Below the pieces are notes generated by a model, which saw only the letters and a list, made by a program, of their open reading frames with translations, ran no database searches and was not told the origin of the DNA. The translations under genes and the position numbers were made by a program. Source: Eucommia ulmoides (Eukaryota; Streptophyta; Magnoliopsida; Garryales; Eucommiaceae). Taken from it: a stretch of 64,000 bases of DNA. Positions 25,601 through 33,755 of this stretch are shown here, one piece after another (the stretch's first letter is position 1; each line of letters opens with the position of its first letter). Location: the NCBI GenBank assembly GCA_016647705.1, contig CM028328.1, positions 45,002,647-45,066,646 of the forward strand. Reading direction: 5' to 3'.

Positions 25601-27762
25601 AACCGTTGTGGGACTAGAAGATGATGTCAGACTCAAGTGCAATTGTAGTCCTTATGAAGCTGACTATAATCTAGTATGGTCGAGTTTAGCTCTGGTGGAA
25701 TAGGGATTGCCGCCACAACCATAGTAAGGAGAGCACCCTTTCCTCACTTGCCTCCACAATGTCGAGAGCGCTGTTGTTTTAATTTGAGATGGAATTCGAA
25801 AGTGTGGTCAATGAGGTGACCAGTCTTTCAACAATGTTGGCAGTACTAACTGGTACTCATGAGTCGAGAACCAAAGGGAGCAATAAATGCCATCTATTAT
25901 GGGAGTGGAAGAGAGGGTTCTTATACTAGTAGAAGTTATTGTCATTCATCACCATCCACGGTTGAAAAAAATACTCGTATAGAGAGGGCAGTGGCGATTT
26001 ATTTAAAATCTAAGTTCAAGGTCTCTCAAAACTTCGTTTTAAACCCATTAGGAATTGGTAAGCCCAGTGGCGATTCAGGTTTTGGTCTCAACATCAATAT
26101 CATTTGGAAAATCAGTTTGTGGTTCGTACTAGTTATCTCTTCCCATCTAGTTTGGAGATATACCCAAAGTAATTATCGATAGAGAACTCCAAAGATGTCC
26201 GTGAGGCATGAGAGAATTCACGATGAAGCTTGAATCTTCATACTGTGCATGGGCATATATCTTCGTTAGGGCAGACTATAACCCATAAATGGTCTCATGA
26301 TACATAAACATATTATCGAGCCGGTCGTCCATTGAGTTGAACATCCAACCCAAGATGACCTAATTGTTTGCATCCCACTGAGCGAAACTGAGTTTGGTTT
26401 TGGTTGGTTACTTCTCAGTTCCGAAAATCCAATCGGTCCTGCGTTTTGCATCAAGATAAATGCAAAATGTACGGGACCAAGCATGAAACTTTTGGCTTTT
26501 ATCATTCATCCATCTTGACATCCTCATTTCTGTTACCTCTACTTCATGCATGTACCTCTTGTTGTTGTCCAACATTTTGAATCATGCAGAATCCATAGAG
26601 AATCGTTGGTCTCTACTTCATGCATGTACCTCTTGTTGTTGTCCAACATTTTGAATCATGGAGAATCCATAGAGAATCGTTGGTCTTATCGTAGTTGAGA
26701 AAGAATAAAGATAAAAATAAAATTAAGATAAAGGGTAATTTCATTTTATTTATTTTATGTAAAATTTGGATAGAAATTCTAGTTTCACCCATTTTTTAGC
26801 ATATTTTGTCAAGTCAACGAAAAATGTTAGTTTTCCAGTATAAGTAGGAGGTAAAGGGTAAGTTTTTTAATAGATAGGATTAAATGAAACAAGATCAAAG
26901 TACAAGGAAGTAGAAGGCAATTAACCCTTAACTATTTCTTCGAATTGTCTAATAGATTTTTGAAGAAGTTGACAGGAATAAATGAAACAAGATCAAAGTA
27001 CAATGGGAGGTAAAAGGCAATTAGCCCTTAACTATTTCTTTGATTTGTCTAATAGATTCTTGAATAAAAAAATGTTAACTCCAATGCAATATTGTTTTAC
27101 TTTGTATGGTACCACTGCAAAATGGGGAGGGAAGAAAGTTGGGTCGAAAAACTGGGCTTTTCACCTGCCGAAGTCTTTCCTCCCAAAATTATTAACTGGG
27201 AAGAGAAGGGGAATGAAAGAGCTTGCCTTTGAATGAATTTTCTAAAACACCTTAATTTTACTATTTGTTTGACTTCTCTACTAGATTTTTGAAGATATAA
27301 TTGAGAGTCCAATGCAATTCTTTCCACTGTACCAACAAAAATGGAAGGCCAATAGTTTTTATGACACTTGCATATCAGTTTCTTTCCCTCTTCTCTCTCT
27401 CCCTCTCTCTGAAAACACTTGCTTTTAGTTGTTAACTTTTGTTTAAAGGATTTGTGTTTTGTGCTTGGTTTCAGCTTCCTTCTTCATGTGTTCGGCGGGC
27501 CATTGTCATGTCTAGAAGGTTTGAAATGGCGGTAGCAGATAAGAAGAAAAACGTGTTGGAGCTAATATGTTCAAAAGAACCACCATTCCTTAACCAAGAA
27601 GAACATGAAGAAGAGCTTGAAAGCTTAAAAGAGCTCACAAATGCTTACCGAAATTTCTTTTCTGCCCTTGACAATGCATTTTCAGGGGATAATGGCGTGG
27701 AAAAAACCTTCCAATTTCTGCATCAGGCAAGAGGTGTTGCCATGGAGGTACTAAATGGGTAA
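1396..27762 (+). CDS. MSH3: DNA mismatch repair protein MSH3 (12 exons, 1131 aa)
   Basis: Join of 1396-2448, 4641-4832, 6223-6387, 8936-9034, 9110-9358, 10567-10809, 11026-11157, 11585-11845, 11928-11999, 14626-14775, 16112-16603 and 27475-27762. All junctions are GT-AG and phase 0, and the translation follows plant MSH3 end to end (Arabidopsis MSH3 is about 1081 aa). MSH3 pairs with MSH2 as MutS-beta and recognises insertion/deletion loops in nuclear DNA. Visible features: PCNA-interacting box at residues 6-13 (QQIISRFF), a basic Pro/Ser-rich linker, mismatch-binding domain from about 150 with [11 protein letters not shown] at 173-183, connector and lever/clamp regions in exons 1-8, Walker A GPNMGGKS at 851-858, Walker B ending in Asp930-Glu931, GRGTSTHDG, and a C-terminal helix-turn-helix. 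The start is the first ATG of the conserved N-terminus. No frame damage is seen despite large transposon-filled introns. Confidence 0.96.
2479..2574. repeat. 48 bp tandem duplication at the start of intron 1
   Basis: Two adjacent copies (2479-2526, 2527-2574) beginning GTTTAGGTATTGTTTAG differ at about one base. Confidence 0.85.
2575..3687. other. Intron 1 sequence without recognised features
   Basis: AT-rich intron. The 2776-2985 reading frame has no recognisable family and I regard it as chance. Confidence 0.6.
3688..4030. mobile_element. Tourist-like MITE copy 1 (intron 1)
   Basis: Starts GGGCCGGTTTGGTTGTCC and ends ACAACCAAACGGGCCC, an inverted terminal repeat. The interior matches the copy at 4937-5261 (shared TTTAGTGTTTGGTTGTAA and neighbouring blocks). 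Flanking trinucleotides are TGA and TAA, compatible with a decayed 3 bp duplication of the PIF/Harbinger type. Confidence 0.75.
4471..4532. repeat. 31 bp tandem duplication in intron 1
   Basis: TGTTTCCAAAAYATTGTCAA followed by AGACTCGAGAA occurs twice back to back (4471-4501, 4502-4532) with one difference. Confidence 0.85.
4641..4832 (+). CDS. MSH3: MSH3 exon 2
   Basis: Residues 352-415, part of the connector domain plus an acidic, variable stretch. Acceptor TCCTTTTTAG|TTT, donor ATCGAG|GTAAAT. The family motif AGPTSNVRV is present. Confidence 0.94.
4937..5261. mobile_element. Tourist-like MITE copy 2 (intron 2)
   Basis: Starts GGTCCTGTTTGGTTGTCC and ends AACCAAACGAGCCC. Flanked on both sides by TAA, a good 3 bp target duplication. 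Same family and same orientation as 3688-4030, placing exon 2 between two direct copies. Confidence 0.78.
5658..6033. mobile_element. Probable short TIR element in intron 2
   Basis: GCATTGTTTGGTAAC at the left pairs with GTTATCAAGCGATGC at the right (12 of 15 positions). The interior is A/T runs without coding capacity. The termini resemble hAT-type MITEs, but no clean target duplication is visible. Confidence 0.45.
6223..6387 (+). CDS. MSH3: MSH3 exon 3
   Basis: Residues 416-470, start of the lever region with [20 protein letters not shown]. Acceptor CTTTAAAG|GGA, donor TTAGAG|GTAAGC. Confidence 0.95.
7026..7092. repeat. Short tandem duplication beside a TIR element
   Basis: CCACCATAAATCC plus a T run plus AGGGATA appears twice in succession, the second copy merging into the left end of the TIR element starting at 7086. 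Confidence 0.7.
7086..8318. mobile_element. Non-autonomous Mutator-like element with long TIRs (intron 3)
   Basis: About 150 bp at 7086-7240 is repeated in inverted orientation at about 8170-8318; both ends begin AGGGATA read inward and share GGTGTCCAATTGGCC and AATAGTGCCAAATT. The interior is low-complexity: CCACC-rich at 7410-7560, a (GA)n tract near 7578-7600, and GGTGGT-rich at 7750-7960. The several overlapping reading frames on both strands here are products of this composition, not genes. Mutator affiliation is inferred from the long TIRs; flanking T runs obscure a 9 bp duplication. Confidence 0.7.
8319..8935. other. Intron 3 remainder
   Basis: AT-rich intronic sequence without a recognised element or gene. 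Confidence 0.55.
8936..9034 (+). CDS. MSH3: MSH3 exon 4
   Basis: Residues 471-503 with the family motif GSRLLRHW. Acceptor CTTTTAG|GTT, donor CACTGG|GTATGA. Confidence 0.95.
9110..9358 (+). CDS. MSH3: MSH3 exon 5
   Basis: Residues 504-586, lever helices: THPLCDRN at the start and [14 protein letters not shown] near the end. Acceptor TGTGCAG|GTT, donor TCTGAG|GTAATG. Intron 4 is only 75 bp. Confidence 0.95.
9359..10566. other. Intron 5, probably containing decayed MITEs
   Basis: GCGTTACTAAATGGTACC near 10036-10053 and CAACCAAACACTACC near 10452-10466 look like right ends of TIR elements, but I could not pair them convincingly with left ends. No coding capacity. Confidence 0.45.
10567..10809 (+). 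CDS. MSH3: MSH3 exon 6
   Basis: Residues 587-667 ([23 protein letters not shown]). Acceptor GAGACAG|TTC, donor CCTGAG|GTTAAT. Confidence 0.95.
10828..10929. mobile_element. Small palindromic MITE in intron 6
   Basis: Left GTGTAGTGTTTGGTTATAAG is mirrored by the right TGAAACCAAACACTACC; both flanks are TTA. About 100 bp, nearly a perfect fold-back. Confidence 0.65.
11026..11157 (+). CDS. MSH3: MSH3 exon 7
   Basis: Residues 668-711, clamp region ending VSGVTHLIE. Acceptor CTTGAAG|GTC, donor ATAGAG|GTATCC. Confidence 0.95.
11198..11453. mobile_element. Possible decayed TIR element in intron 7
   Basis: Right end GCATTACCAAACGGTGTC resembles the inverted complement of the left GCGCCATTGTAACAC. 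The interior is A/T homopolymer-rich. Weak terminal match only. Confidence 0.35.
11585..11845 (+). CDS. MSH3: MSH3 exon 8
   Basis: Residues 712-798, clamp-to-lever return: [17 protein letters not shown] and [17 protein letters not shown]. Acceptor AATAACAG|TTG, donor AATAAG|GTTTTA. Confidence 0.96.
11928..11999 (+). CDS. MSH3: MSH3 exon 9
   Basis: Residues 799-822, entry to the ATPase domain (NYVRP, SGRHP). Acceptor TACTGCAG|AAT, donor CATCCG|GTATGT. Confidence 0.95.
12549..13686. mobile_element. 1.14 kb fold-back element with LTR-like ends (intron 9)
   Basis: The arms 12549-about 13080 and about 13190-13686 are long inverted repeats. Left TGTAACATCCCAGTTTTCC is mirrored by the right terminus ending CCATTACA, and ACCGTCACGCGGTTTCT occurs inverted in both. 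Matches continue inward (AATTAAAACTACAACC, the CAATAT/GATTC blocks, CTCACAACC) to a centre near 13130. Flanks are GCCGT and GTCGT, a near-match 5 bp duplication. The ends resemble the TGTAAC...CCGTCAC start at 49153. I infer a fold-back derived from LTR sequence; a palindromic MITE is the alternative. Confidence 0.75.
14316..14332. repeat. Poly-C tract (17 C) followed by A-rich run
   Basis: An unbroken C17 run then A8 inside intron 9. Similar C tracts occur at about 45173-45189 and 45452-45467. Confidence 0.9.
14626..14775 (+). CDS. MSH3: MSH3 exon 10 (Walker A)
   Basis: Residues 823-872 including Walker A GPNMGGKS (851-858) and [15 protein letters not shown]. Acceptor GACCAG|GTT, donor GCTCAG|GTACAA. 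Confidence 0.97.
14812..15305. repeat. 269 bp tandem duplication in intron 10
   Basis: Copy 1 (14812-15080) and copy 2 (15081-about 15305) share ATGATCCATGTT, GTGTTTGTTTTCATATTG, and AGTCATAAAGCCCAGTGG with scattered differences. It begins just inside the intron 10 donor. Confidence 0.85.
15306..16111. other. Intron 10 remainder
   Basis: AT-rich sequence without a recognised feature. The 15486-15722 frame has no family resemblance. Confidence 0.55.
16112..16603 (+). CDS. MSH3: MSH3 exon 11 (Walker B, signature)
   Basis: Residues 873-1036: GRSTFLEEL signature loop, Walker [17 protein letters not shown] with Asp930-Glu931, VLFVTHY switch histidine, and [11 protein letters not shown]. Acceptor TTTCTAG|GTC, donor GCTCAG|GTCAGT. 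Confidence 0.97.
16617..16655. repeat. (CT)n(CA)n compound microsatellite
   Basis: A CT run passes directly into a CA run close after the exon 11 donor. It would be length-polymorphic and extend the pyrimidine-rich start of intron 11. Confidence 0.9.
16795..16975 (+). repeat. Left member of a direct repeat pair bracketing the intron 11 insertions
   Basis: Shares TGTTTTACTTTG, GTTGGGTCGAAAA, CTTTTGAATGA and TTTACTATT, in order, with 27093-27270. Both are on the + strand. Confidence 0.6.
17280..17461 (+). repeat. 5' LTR of Copia element 1
   Basis: Matches 21830-22016 throughout (AACCTCTCTTGATTATG, AGTTTTGATTCTTACA). Begins TATTG (decayed TGTTG) and ends TTACA. Followed at once by TGGTGTCAGCC, a primer-binding-site-like sequence (compare TGGTATCAGAGC for initiator tRNA-Met). 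Confidence 0.85.
17728..18380. repeat. Tandem duplication of about 330 bp in place of gag
   Basis: CACTGCCTGCTGCTGCTCC near 17730 and the near-identical start near 18054 open two copies sharing AGTCAGGACATCGGC, TTCCAAGCAGCCGCAAC and CAGCCGCAGAGTTCCAAACC, in order. Confidence 0.85.
18560..21829 (+). pseudogene. Copia gag-pol remnant (protease, integrase, RT, RNase H)
   Basis: In order: a gag zinc knuckle remnant near 18592 (CQLC...ARNC, with the His position now Tyr); protease with DTGAS near 18778; a gag-pre-integrase segment WHNQLGHP; integrase start with HSDVC and FTDDYTRF to 19436; a badly frameshifted integrase to about 20300; reverse transcriptase 20327-21166 with [15 protein letters not shown] and YVDDI; and RNase H with AEYR, CDN and [11 protein letters not shown] to 21846. 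In-frame stops occur at 19104-19106, 19437-19439, 20828-20830 and 21164-21166; frameshifts lie between blocks. The RT sections before and after the 20828 stop share a frame. Not functional. Confidence 0.92.
21830..22016 (+). repeat. 3' LTR of Copia element 1
   Basis: Counterpart of 17280-17461, preceded by a decayed polypurine tract (GCGAGAGAT). Ends TTACA, then AACAC. Confidence 0.85.
22017..26590 (-). pseudogene. Degraded antisense Copia retrotransposon 2 in MSH3 intron 11
   Basis: Read from right to left: UBN2-type gag from about 26570 ([35 protein letters not shown] across frameshifts); a zinc-knuckle remnant near 25840 (YCQHC...KTGHLIDH, last Cys lost); protease-like block near 25550 ([11 protein letters not shown]); an integrase tail with CVFLGYS near 24450; RT with [19 protein letters not shown] at about 23830 and YVDDII near 23050; and RNase H with DADYAG near 22560. 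The polypurine tract is the complement of CATTCCCCCTCAA at 22087-22099, next to about 70 bp of its LTR (22017-22086), the rest of which was displaced by Copia element 1. A 5' LTR on the right was not recognised. Numerous stops and frameshifts. Confidence 0.88.
23171..23836. repeat. Tandem duplication of about 345 bp inside the Copia 2 RT region
   Basis: Two copies, starting near 23171 and 23517, share AATCCATGTAAAATTGTAG, AATGATGCATTCTTAA-like and AAGTATTTTACACTAAACACC segments in order, repeating the start of the RT domain. It postdates or accompanied the decay of the element. Confidence 0.85.
26538..26685. repeat. 74 bp tandem duplication at the start of Copia 2 gag
   Basis: TCTACTTCATGCATGTACC begins both copies (26538, 26612); GAATCCATAGAGAATCGTTGG closes both. 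Confidence 0.9.
26884..27062. repeat. Tandem duplication of about 95 bp near the end of intron 11
   Basis: ATGAAACAAGATCAAAGTACA begins copies at about 26884 and 26981, each ending in TTTGTCTAATAGATT-like sequence. Confidence 0.85.
27093..27270 (+). repeat. Right member of the direct repeat pair bracketing intron 11 insertions
   Basis: Homologous to 16795-16975 in the same orientation. It may be a second copy of one short element, or a remnant of the LTR pair of Copia 2. Confidence 0.55.
27475..27762 (+). CDS. MSH3: MSH3 exon 12 (terminal)
   Basis: Residues 1037-1131 plus stop: [10 protein letters not shown] helix-turn-helix part, then a divergent acidic C-terminus. Acceptor GGTTTCAG|CTT. 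The TAA stop at 27760-27762 lies inside a strong donor-like GGGTAAGG, so an alternative splice near the stop is possible (see findings). Confidence 0.92.
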   Translation, partial: LPSSCVRRAIVMSRRFEMAVADKKKNVLELICSKEPPFLNQEEHEEELESLKELTNAYRNFFSALDNAFSGDNGVEKTFQFLHQARGVAMEVLNG

Positions 27763-28696
27763 GGGAACATATATTCGGTCTGTTTTCTTGTTCTTCTGCT
27801 TTGCAATGTTTAAACAATTGAGGATAAATCGCACTTTGTACCCCTAAAATTTAGGTATTAGTCAAACATTCACAGTAGTTGCACGTGAGGTAAATTTCAT
27901 TTTTCACTCCGACTGAAGTTTTGAGTGTGGTTTCACTATGCATCTTGAAGTTTGATTGTTGTATTGTGCTCAAGTCCATACGCTGACAATAGATGTTTTG
28001 TGGGACCCAAACTTTAGGGTTGCACGTTGCTCACAAATCTTGATAATTCTGACGCATTCCTCCTTGATGTTTTGCTTTTGCAGCTAATGGCTGAATCGTG
28101 TAATTCTGACCACTTCTATTCCTGGAGTCGGTCACATTAGGCCCCATTGGGTTACTCGTTTCCTAATTTCTGTTCCTGCTCTCAAAATTTTGAGATTAAT
28201 ATACAGAAATGTGTTTGGCAAACAAGTTTCTGTTCTGAATTTTTTTATTTTTATGTGTTGGTCAAGTTTGTATGGATATAAGCTTAGCAAGCCTTTTGGT
28301 GTTAAGAGTCTCTCCCGTGTTCATTAATGTTTCAAATCAGTATCATGAATGTTTCCTTTTGTCTTGCATATAAATTGCAGGTTATAGGAACCGAATCAGG
28401 AGGCTACAAATGGAAGAAATATAACATTTTTAGGTATATATCTTGTTTTCCCCCTCTACCAAAAACAATTCGAGAAGGATATGAGGGACAATTTATTTTT
28501 TATTTTTTATTTTTATTTTGTGTGAAGAAGGGCAAACCTTTTTGTAGTTTGCCTATGTAAAATATACGTTCCTTCCCCCCCTTCCTACGTATATGCATTT
28601 ATATATTATATGCTATTTTCTTCCTCTCTCTCTTCCTCTTCCCTTTTGGTTTAGTACTAGAGGGCTAGTGTTTTTTGTGGATTGAGTGTTCCTTTA
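27763..28696. other. MSH3 3' UTR and intergenic sequence
   Basis: Contains a possible acceptor TAAATTGCAG|GTTATAG at about 28380 that could belong to a 3' UTR exon. I see no separate gene; the frame 28327-28560 is unsupported. Confidence 0.5.
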
Positions 28697-29677
28697 GGTT
28701 GTGTTTGGGTAAGGGATTTGGGGGAGGGATTTTATTTGGGTAAAGGGATTTCAATTTTTTTTTTTTGACAAATACCTTGTTTGGGTATTTATGAAAAGGA
28801 ATTTGTAAAATTCTTTTATCTTTAAAAAAAAAGGGTAAAATGAGGGATTTTGAAATGACTTTGATTTAGATGTCCTTTGCCAAATCCATCAAAGAGAGGA
28901 TTTGTGAAATTGTGACTGAGACCCTCTTCGCGGCTAGACCCTCTTTTTCTTCGTCGTCCATTGTCTTCCTTCTTTTGCTTCTTTGTCGCCGTTGTCTTCC
29001 TTCTTCTGCTTCTTCGTCACCGATGTCTTCCTTCTTCTACTGCTTCATCGTCCATCGTCTTTTTCTTTGTCGTCGTCCACTGTTATTCGTCGCAGTCGTG
29101 GTGCAGGGTTTCGCCGTTGTCCACCATTTCTCCATCAATTACTGTCATCGTTGTCCATTGTGATTCGCCGTCATTATTCAGGTTTGATTTCATTGTTCTC
29201 CATGTTTCTTGCTCAATTTAGTGTAGATTTAAGTTTGTTTGATTCAATTCTATCTAGATCTAGGTTTGTTCTTCTAATTTTTTTCTAGATTTAGGGTGGT
29301 TCTTTGTTAGTTTGTTCTTTTGGTGAATAAATTAGGATTCCATTTTCTATCTAGATCAAGTGGTCTTTACTATATAGATCTAGGATTTTTTTGCTATATA
29401 AATCTATGATTCTTTGCTATTTTGTGCATTTTTGTGATTTTTTGTGCATATAAATTATAAATTTATTATTTATATTGTGTATTTTGTAGATTTCGGTAGT
29501 AGGAAGAATGAATTTCTTGGGCAATTTGTGGTGATTTGTGGTGTATTTTGTGAATTTCGGTAGTAGTGTATTATCTATGAATTTGTAGTGTATTTTGAGT
29601 AGTTTGTGCTCATTCTCATCAATAATTTATGAATAATTTTGTGATGTTTTTATTTTATTTTTATCTCTACAAGAGTA

Positions 29678-31060
29678 ATGGATCAACAAATCGTGCAAAG
29701 AAATCGTAAGTGCTTAAGAAACGAGGAAGAGGAAGAAGAAATGGATGTAATGATTCTTATGATTACAATAATTGTGGTTCGACTATGCTACTTGTATATG
29801 TATTATGTTATACCTAGGGAGCCCTCACATGATTTTGAGTTTGAACGAAGAGCTTTTTTGAATCGATTATATCAAGACGATGTTGAATGTCTTGAACAAT
29901 TACGTGTTAGCAAACAATGTTTTATGAAATTATGTCATATAATGTCAATTGAAACGGATAAAACATGTCCCCATTGAAGAGGTCGTTGCCATGTTTATTC
30001 ATATTCTTGGGCACAACCTAAAATATAGGGTTATACATAACACCTATTATCATTCCAGAGAAACAATACATAGGCAGTTTAATCGTATTTTTCTTGCTGT
30101 GATGAGATTGGACAAAGATTAGTCAAAGTCGCATGACTTTATGCTTAGTGAATTAGAGATAGTCAAGTGGAAATGGTTTTGAGGTACTTGGTTATTATGT
30201 TATAATAATTAAATTCTTATTTTCTTATATAAGCATGTTTATTTTTTCTTTTCAATACATTTTAGAATTGTCTTGGAGCGCTGGATAATAGCCATATTCT
30301 TGTAATTGTGCCTGTGGAAATACAATCTAGACATCGTAATAGGAAATGTGGTATTTCGATCAATATGTTAGGTGTGTGTAATCCGGACATGAAATTTACG
30401 TATGTGTTGCTTGGATGTGAGGGTTCTGCATATGATTCTCAAGTTCTGCGTGATGCCATTAATAAACAACATTGTTTACATATTCCACAAGGTAAAAATA
30501 ATTATATAGATTAAAAATTTAGCAAATTATTGTAAGTTCTTAATATGACATAATTATTTTTTTGTAGTGTAGAAAAGTATTACCTTGTGGATGCCGGGTA
30601 AAACAATGGATTGGGATTTTTAACGCCATATCGAGGCACACGATACCATCTTAATGAATGGAGTGGTAATACACCACAAAATTATAAAGAATTATTTAAT
30701 TTTTGACACTCTATTGTTAGGTACGCAATTGAACGATGTTTTGAAATTTTGAAAAGGCAATGGAGTATATTGCAAACGCCTTCTTTTTTTGACATCAAGA
30801 CACGGACGGATAATCAATGCATGTTGTATACTCCACAATTATATAGCTATTGAGAAGTCTTGCGATCCCGTATTAGAAGCTGAACATTTGAATTTGCTTA
30901 ACTCGGTGGATGGTGAAATTTCAACGGAGCAAGTGAAACAAGAACATAACAATGAAGAATAGATCACGTGTTCAAGTTATTAATGAATGAACTACTTTTC
31001 GTGAGACACTGCCAAAGAATATATTTGCCGATTATCGGGCTAGGCGTAATTGATTATTTA
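29678..31060 (+). pseudogene. PIF/Harbinger DDE transposase remnant
   Basis: Starts MDQQIVQRNRKCLRNEEEEE. The N-terminal part to 29977 reads with typical LYQDDVECLEQLRVSKQCF spacing. After a frameshift, VVAMFIHILGHNLKYRV and SRETIHRQFNRIF follow, then a stop, then the catalytic region CLGALDNSHI (first Asp) and GSAYDSQVLRDAI (second Asp) at 30260-30514, and YYLVDAGY, GFLTPYRGTRYHLNEW and YAIERCFEILKRQW near 30570-30770 in shifted frames. The domain order is right but at least one frameshift and several stops preclude activity. Confidence 0.9.
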
Positions 31061-31214
31061 TTATATGTTATGTATTGTGTTTGACTTTATTATATTTTCT
31101 CACGTGTCATTTGTGATTTTGATATGTTTAACATTCGACTTTCATTTTAATGTATTTATTTACCATTTTATATCTTATGTTTATATTTATTTCAACTCGT
31201 TACGAATAGAAATT

Positions 31215-32155
31215 GAAGGAAAATAGAAGGAAATAGCACGAAGGTTGGGAAAAACAAGCAAAACAAAGTAGTTGATGAAGAAAAGTTGGGAAATTATTTT
31301 CGTTGGACTAATGAAATGGAATGTGCTTTAGCAAATGTTCTAAGAGATGTGAGGAGTATGGGAAATAAGGTAGATGGAGGATGGAAGAGAAGTCAATTCA
31401 ATATGACATCTTCTATACTATCAACTCAATTTGGAAAAAAAACATTACTACAGACAATATAAAAAACCGAATAAAAATGTGGAAAAAGTATTATGTGTTT
31501 GTGAGTGACATCTTGTCTCAAAGTAGATTCAATTGAAATGATTCAAAGCAAATGCTTGATATTGACAATGAGTCGGCATGGGTTGAATATGGAAGGTAAA
31601 TTCTTTTTTTTTTTTATTCGTTTGAAACCTCCTACAAATTAGTTTTTCATATTGCATGACATTTTTTTTACCTACTTGTAGTCTCATAATGGTGCCAAAC
31701 AATTTCATAGGAAAATCATACCTAATTGGGATGACATAGTTGACTTGTGTGCAAAAGACCGAGCCACGGGAGAAGATGCCGAAACTGCATTTGATGTAGA
31801 TGATATCATGTCTATGGAGGATGCAATTAGTGATGACGATAAAGTAGAATCTACTAATCACAGAACTAGTAGCTCTCAACGGAGAAAGCGTGGAAATTTA
31901 ACATCGTTTGTTACATCTCCACCAAAGAAGAGAGGAGGAAAAAATGATAAGATGGAAGATTTGATAGTGAGGTTGGTTGATGCTGTAGAATGTTATTTTA
32001 AACTAAAGACCCCAACCCCCTTAACGAAGTTTCTTGAAGTTTTTGAAGTTGTTACTGTGATTCAAGGGCTTGACGATGATGTCCTTTACCGTGCATTGAA
32101 GTGGCTTCAGGAAGATGAGAAGAAATTTGACAAGCTTAAAAGCCTCCCGAAATAG
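31215..32155 (+). pseudogene. Myb/SANT-like accessory ORF of the Harbinger element
   Basis: A block near 31285-31560 resembles the plant Myb/SANT-like DNA-binding domain of PIF ORF1 (YFRWTNEMECALANVL, GNKVDGGWKRSQF, NRIKMWKKYY) with in-frame stops and a frameshift. A probable small intron (31597-31680) separates it from the tail 31745-32155 (KIIPNWDDIVDLCAKDRATGEDAETAFD and an acidic region). In this family the accessory protein helps the transposase bind DNA and enter the nucleus. Confidence 0.8.
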
Positions 32156-32624
32156 TACAATAAAAATTACCTCTTAAAAAGTTTGTCAAAATAATAGATT
32201 GACCAATTATGGATTGTTCAATTTTATTTTCTTAAGTTATTTTTTTTGGGACAACCATGTTTAATTGCATTTCTTATGTACAATCATGTTTAATTTTGTT
32301 TTTGTTGACAACCATGTTTAATTTTGTTTTTGTGGACAACCATGTCTAATTTAAATTTGAAAAATGTTAACATTTTGTGATGAATTTATTATTTTGAATT
32401 ATATTAGCATGTTGATAAATATTTATATAAGCTTAAAAATCAATGGACTTGTAAATTTTGTTTACAAATACTTTACATATCCAAATAAGGGAATTGTAAA
32501 TTACACGATCAAATATTTCAGCTCAAATATTTATTCAAATAAGAGATTTGTAAATGATGGAATTTCAAAATCCAGGATTTTGAAATTTCATCATTTACAA
32601 ATCCCTTACCCAAACGTAACCTTA

Positions 32625-33572
32625 ATGTTAAAATCTCAAGTAGATGCAATTAATCATTGTATGTCTCAAATTTGATTTTGTGATTTTGTATAGATGTTTT
32701 TTTTTGTAGATTTTAACTTTTGAATATAATAGTTTAGTTGAATTTAGAGTAGACAAATCGTGTCATCGAGTCGTGTTTGATGTCTGACATGAACATGATA
32801 ACACAAAACACGACATGACAATTTATCTTGTCATGAAATTTAAATGCAAACATGTGTTATATTATCGTGTCGACATGATAGGCACTATGAATTATAGTGT
32901 CATACAATAACATGAAATGATGACACGACATAATAAGATATTGTCACAATAAAAACATGTTTAATTCATTACACATTATGGACTTATGAAAAATAATGTT
33001 TATGGATGATTAAAATAACAAAATACATTATAAATAAAAAATTATAAGCATGTGAGCACATTATAAACAACAAAATGCTCCATTTATGAACAACAAACCA
33101 AATAACAATAGGAAAACAATAAAATAAATAAAAAATAAGGGAGTTTGATTTTGCAAAAATCCTAATTTAAGTAATACATAATATACCTTAAATTGTAATA
33201 TTAGATAAGTATAGGATATTTATAAATAGTTTTTCATATATTTTTATTTTCAAAATAAATTACTAAAATTATTGTGTCACATATTATTATGTTATGTAAT
33301 CTTGTAAAGTATAATCCAAAACACAATTAAAATTATCATGTTAGTCGTGTAAATTATCAAGTTATCATTCTATCATGTTTATGGTGTCTGACCTAATAGG
33401 CGATAATGAACTGTTATCCAATGAGTTAAACCCAATATCTAATAATTCCGTGACAATTTTATGTGATTTTTTTCGTGTAAATATCCATTTTGCCAATTCT
33501 AGTTGAACCTCACTAACATAAGACTGTAGTTGATTAATCCGAGTAAATTGCATTAAAAGTGAAGTTGAAATT
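32625..33572. other. AT-rich spacer with CGTGT/ACACG-rich dispersed motifs
   Basis: At 32755-32900 and 33280-33380 short CGTGTCG/CGACATG-type words recur in both orientations, suggestive of a decayed TIR element. No gene seen. Confidence 0.4.
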
Positions 33573-33755
33573 AGGGGTTTTGACACTTTGTAGCCCTAAA
33601 GTTTAACTATTATTTCACTTTAGTCTCTATATTTACAAATTAAATTCACAATATCCTGACGTAATCATACTACTACAACCCAAATCAATAGATCTATTAT
33701 AATTTTGGACGATAAATACTTAATTGTCGTGTACCCCACTATTTTTAAGGGACTT

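Larger units (their letters stand above)
28697..32621 (+). mobile_element. PIF/Harbinger DNA transposon with intact ends
   Basis: Inverted termini share GTTTGGGTAAGGGATTTG. Direct TTA duplications flank it exactly (28694-28696 and 32622-32624), the hallmark of PIF/Harbinger. The interior has the expected two genes, a DDE transposase and a Myb/SANT-like protein, both on the + strand and both damaged. A further TTTGGGTATTTATGAAAAGG subterminal repeat lies near 28790. Confidence 0.93.
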
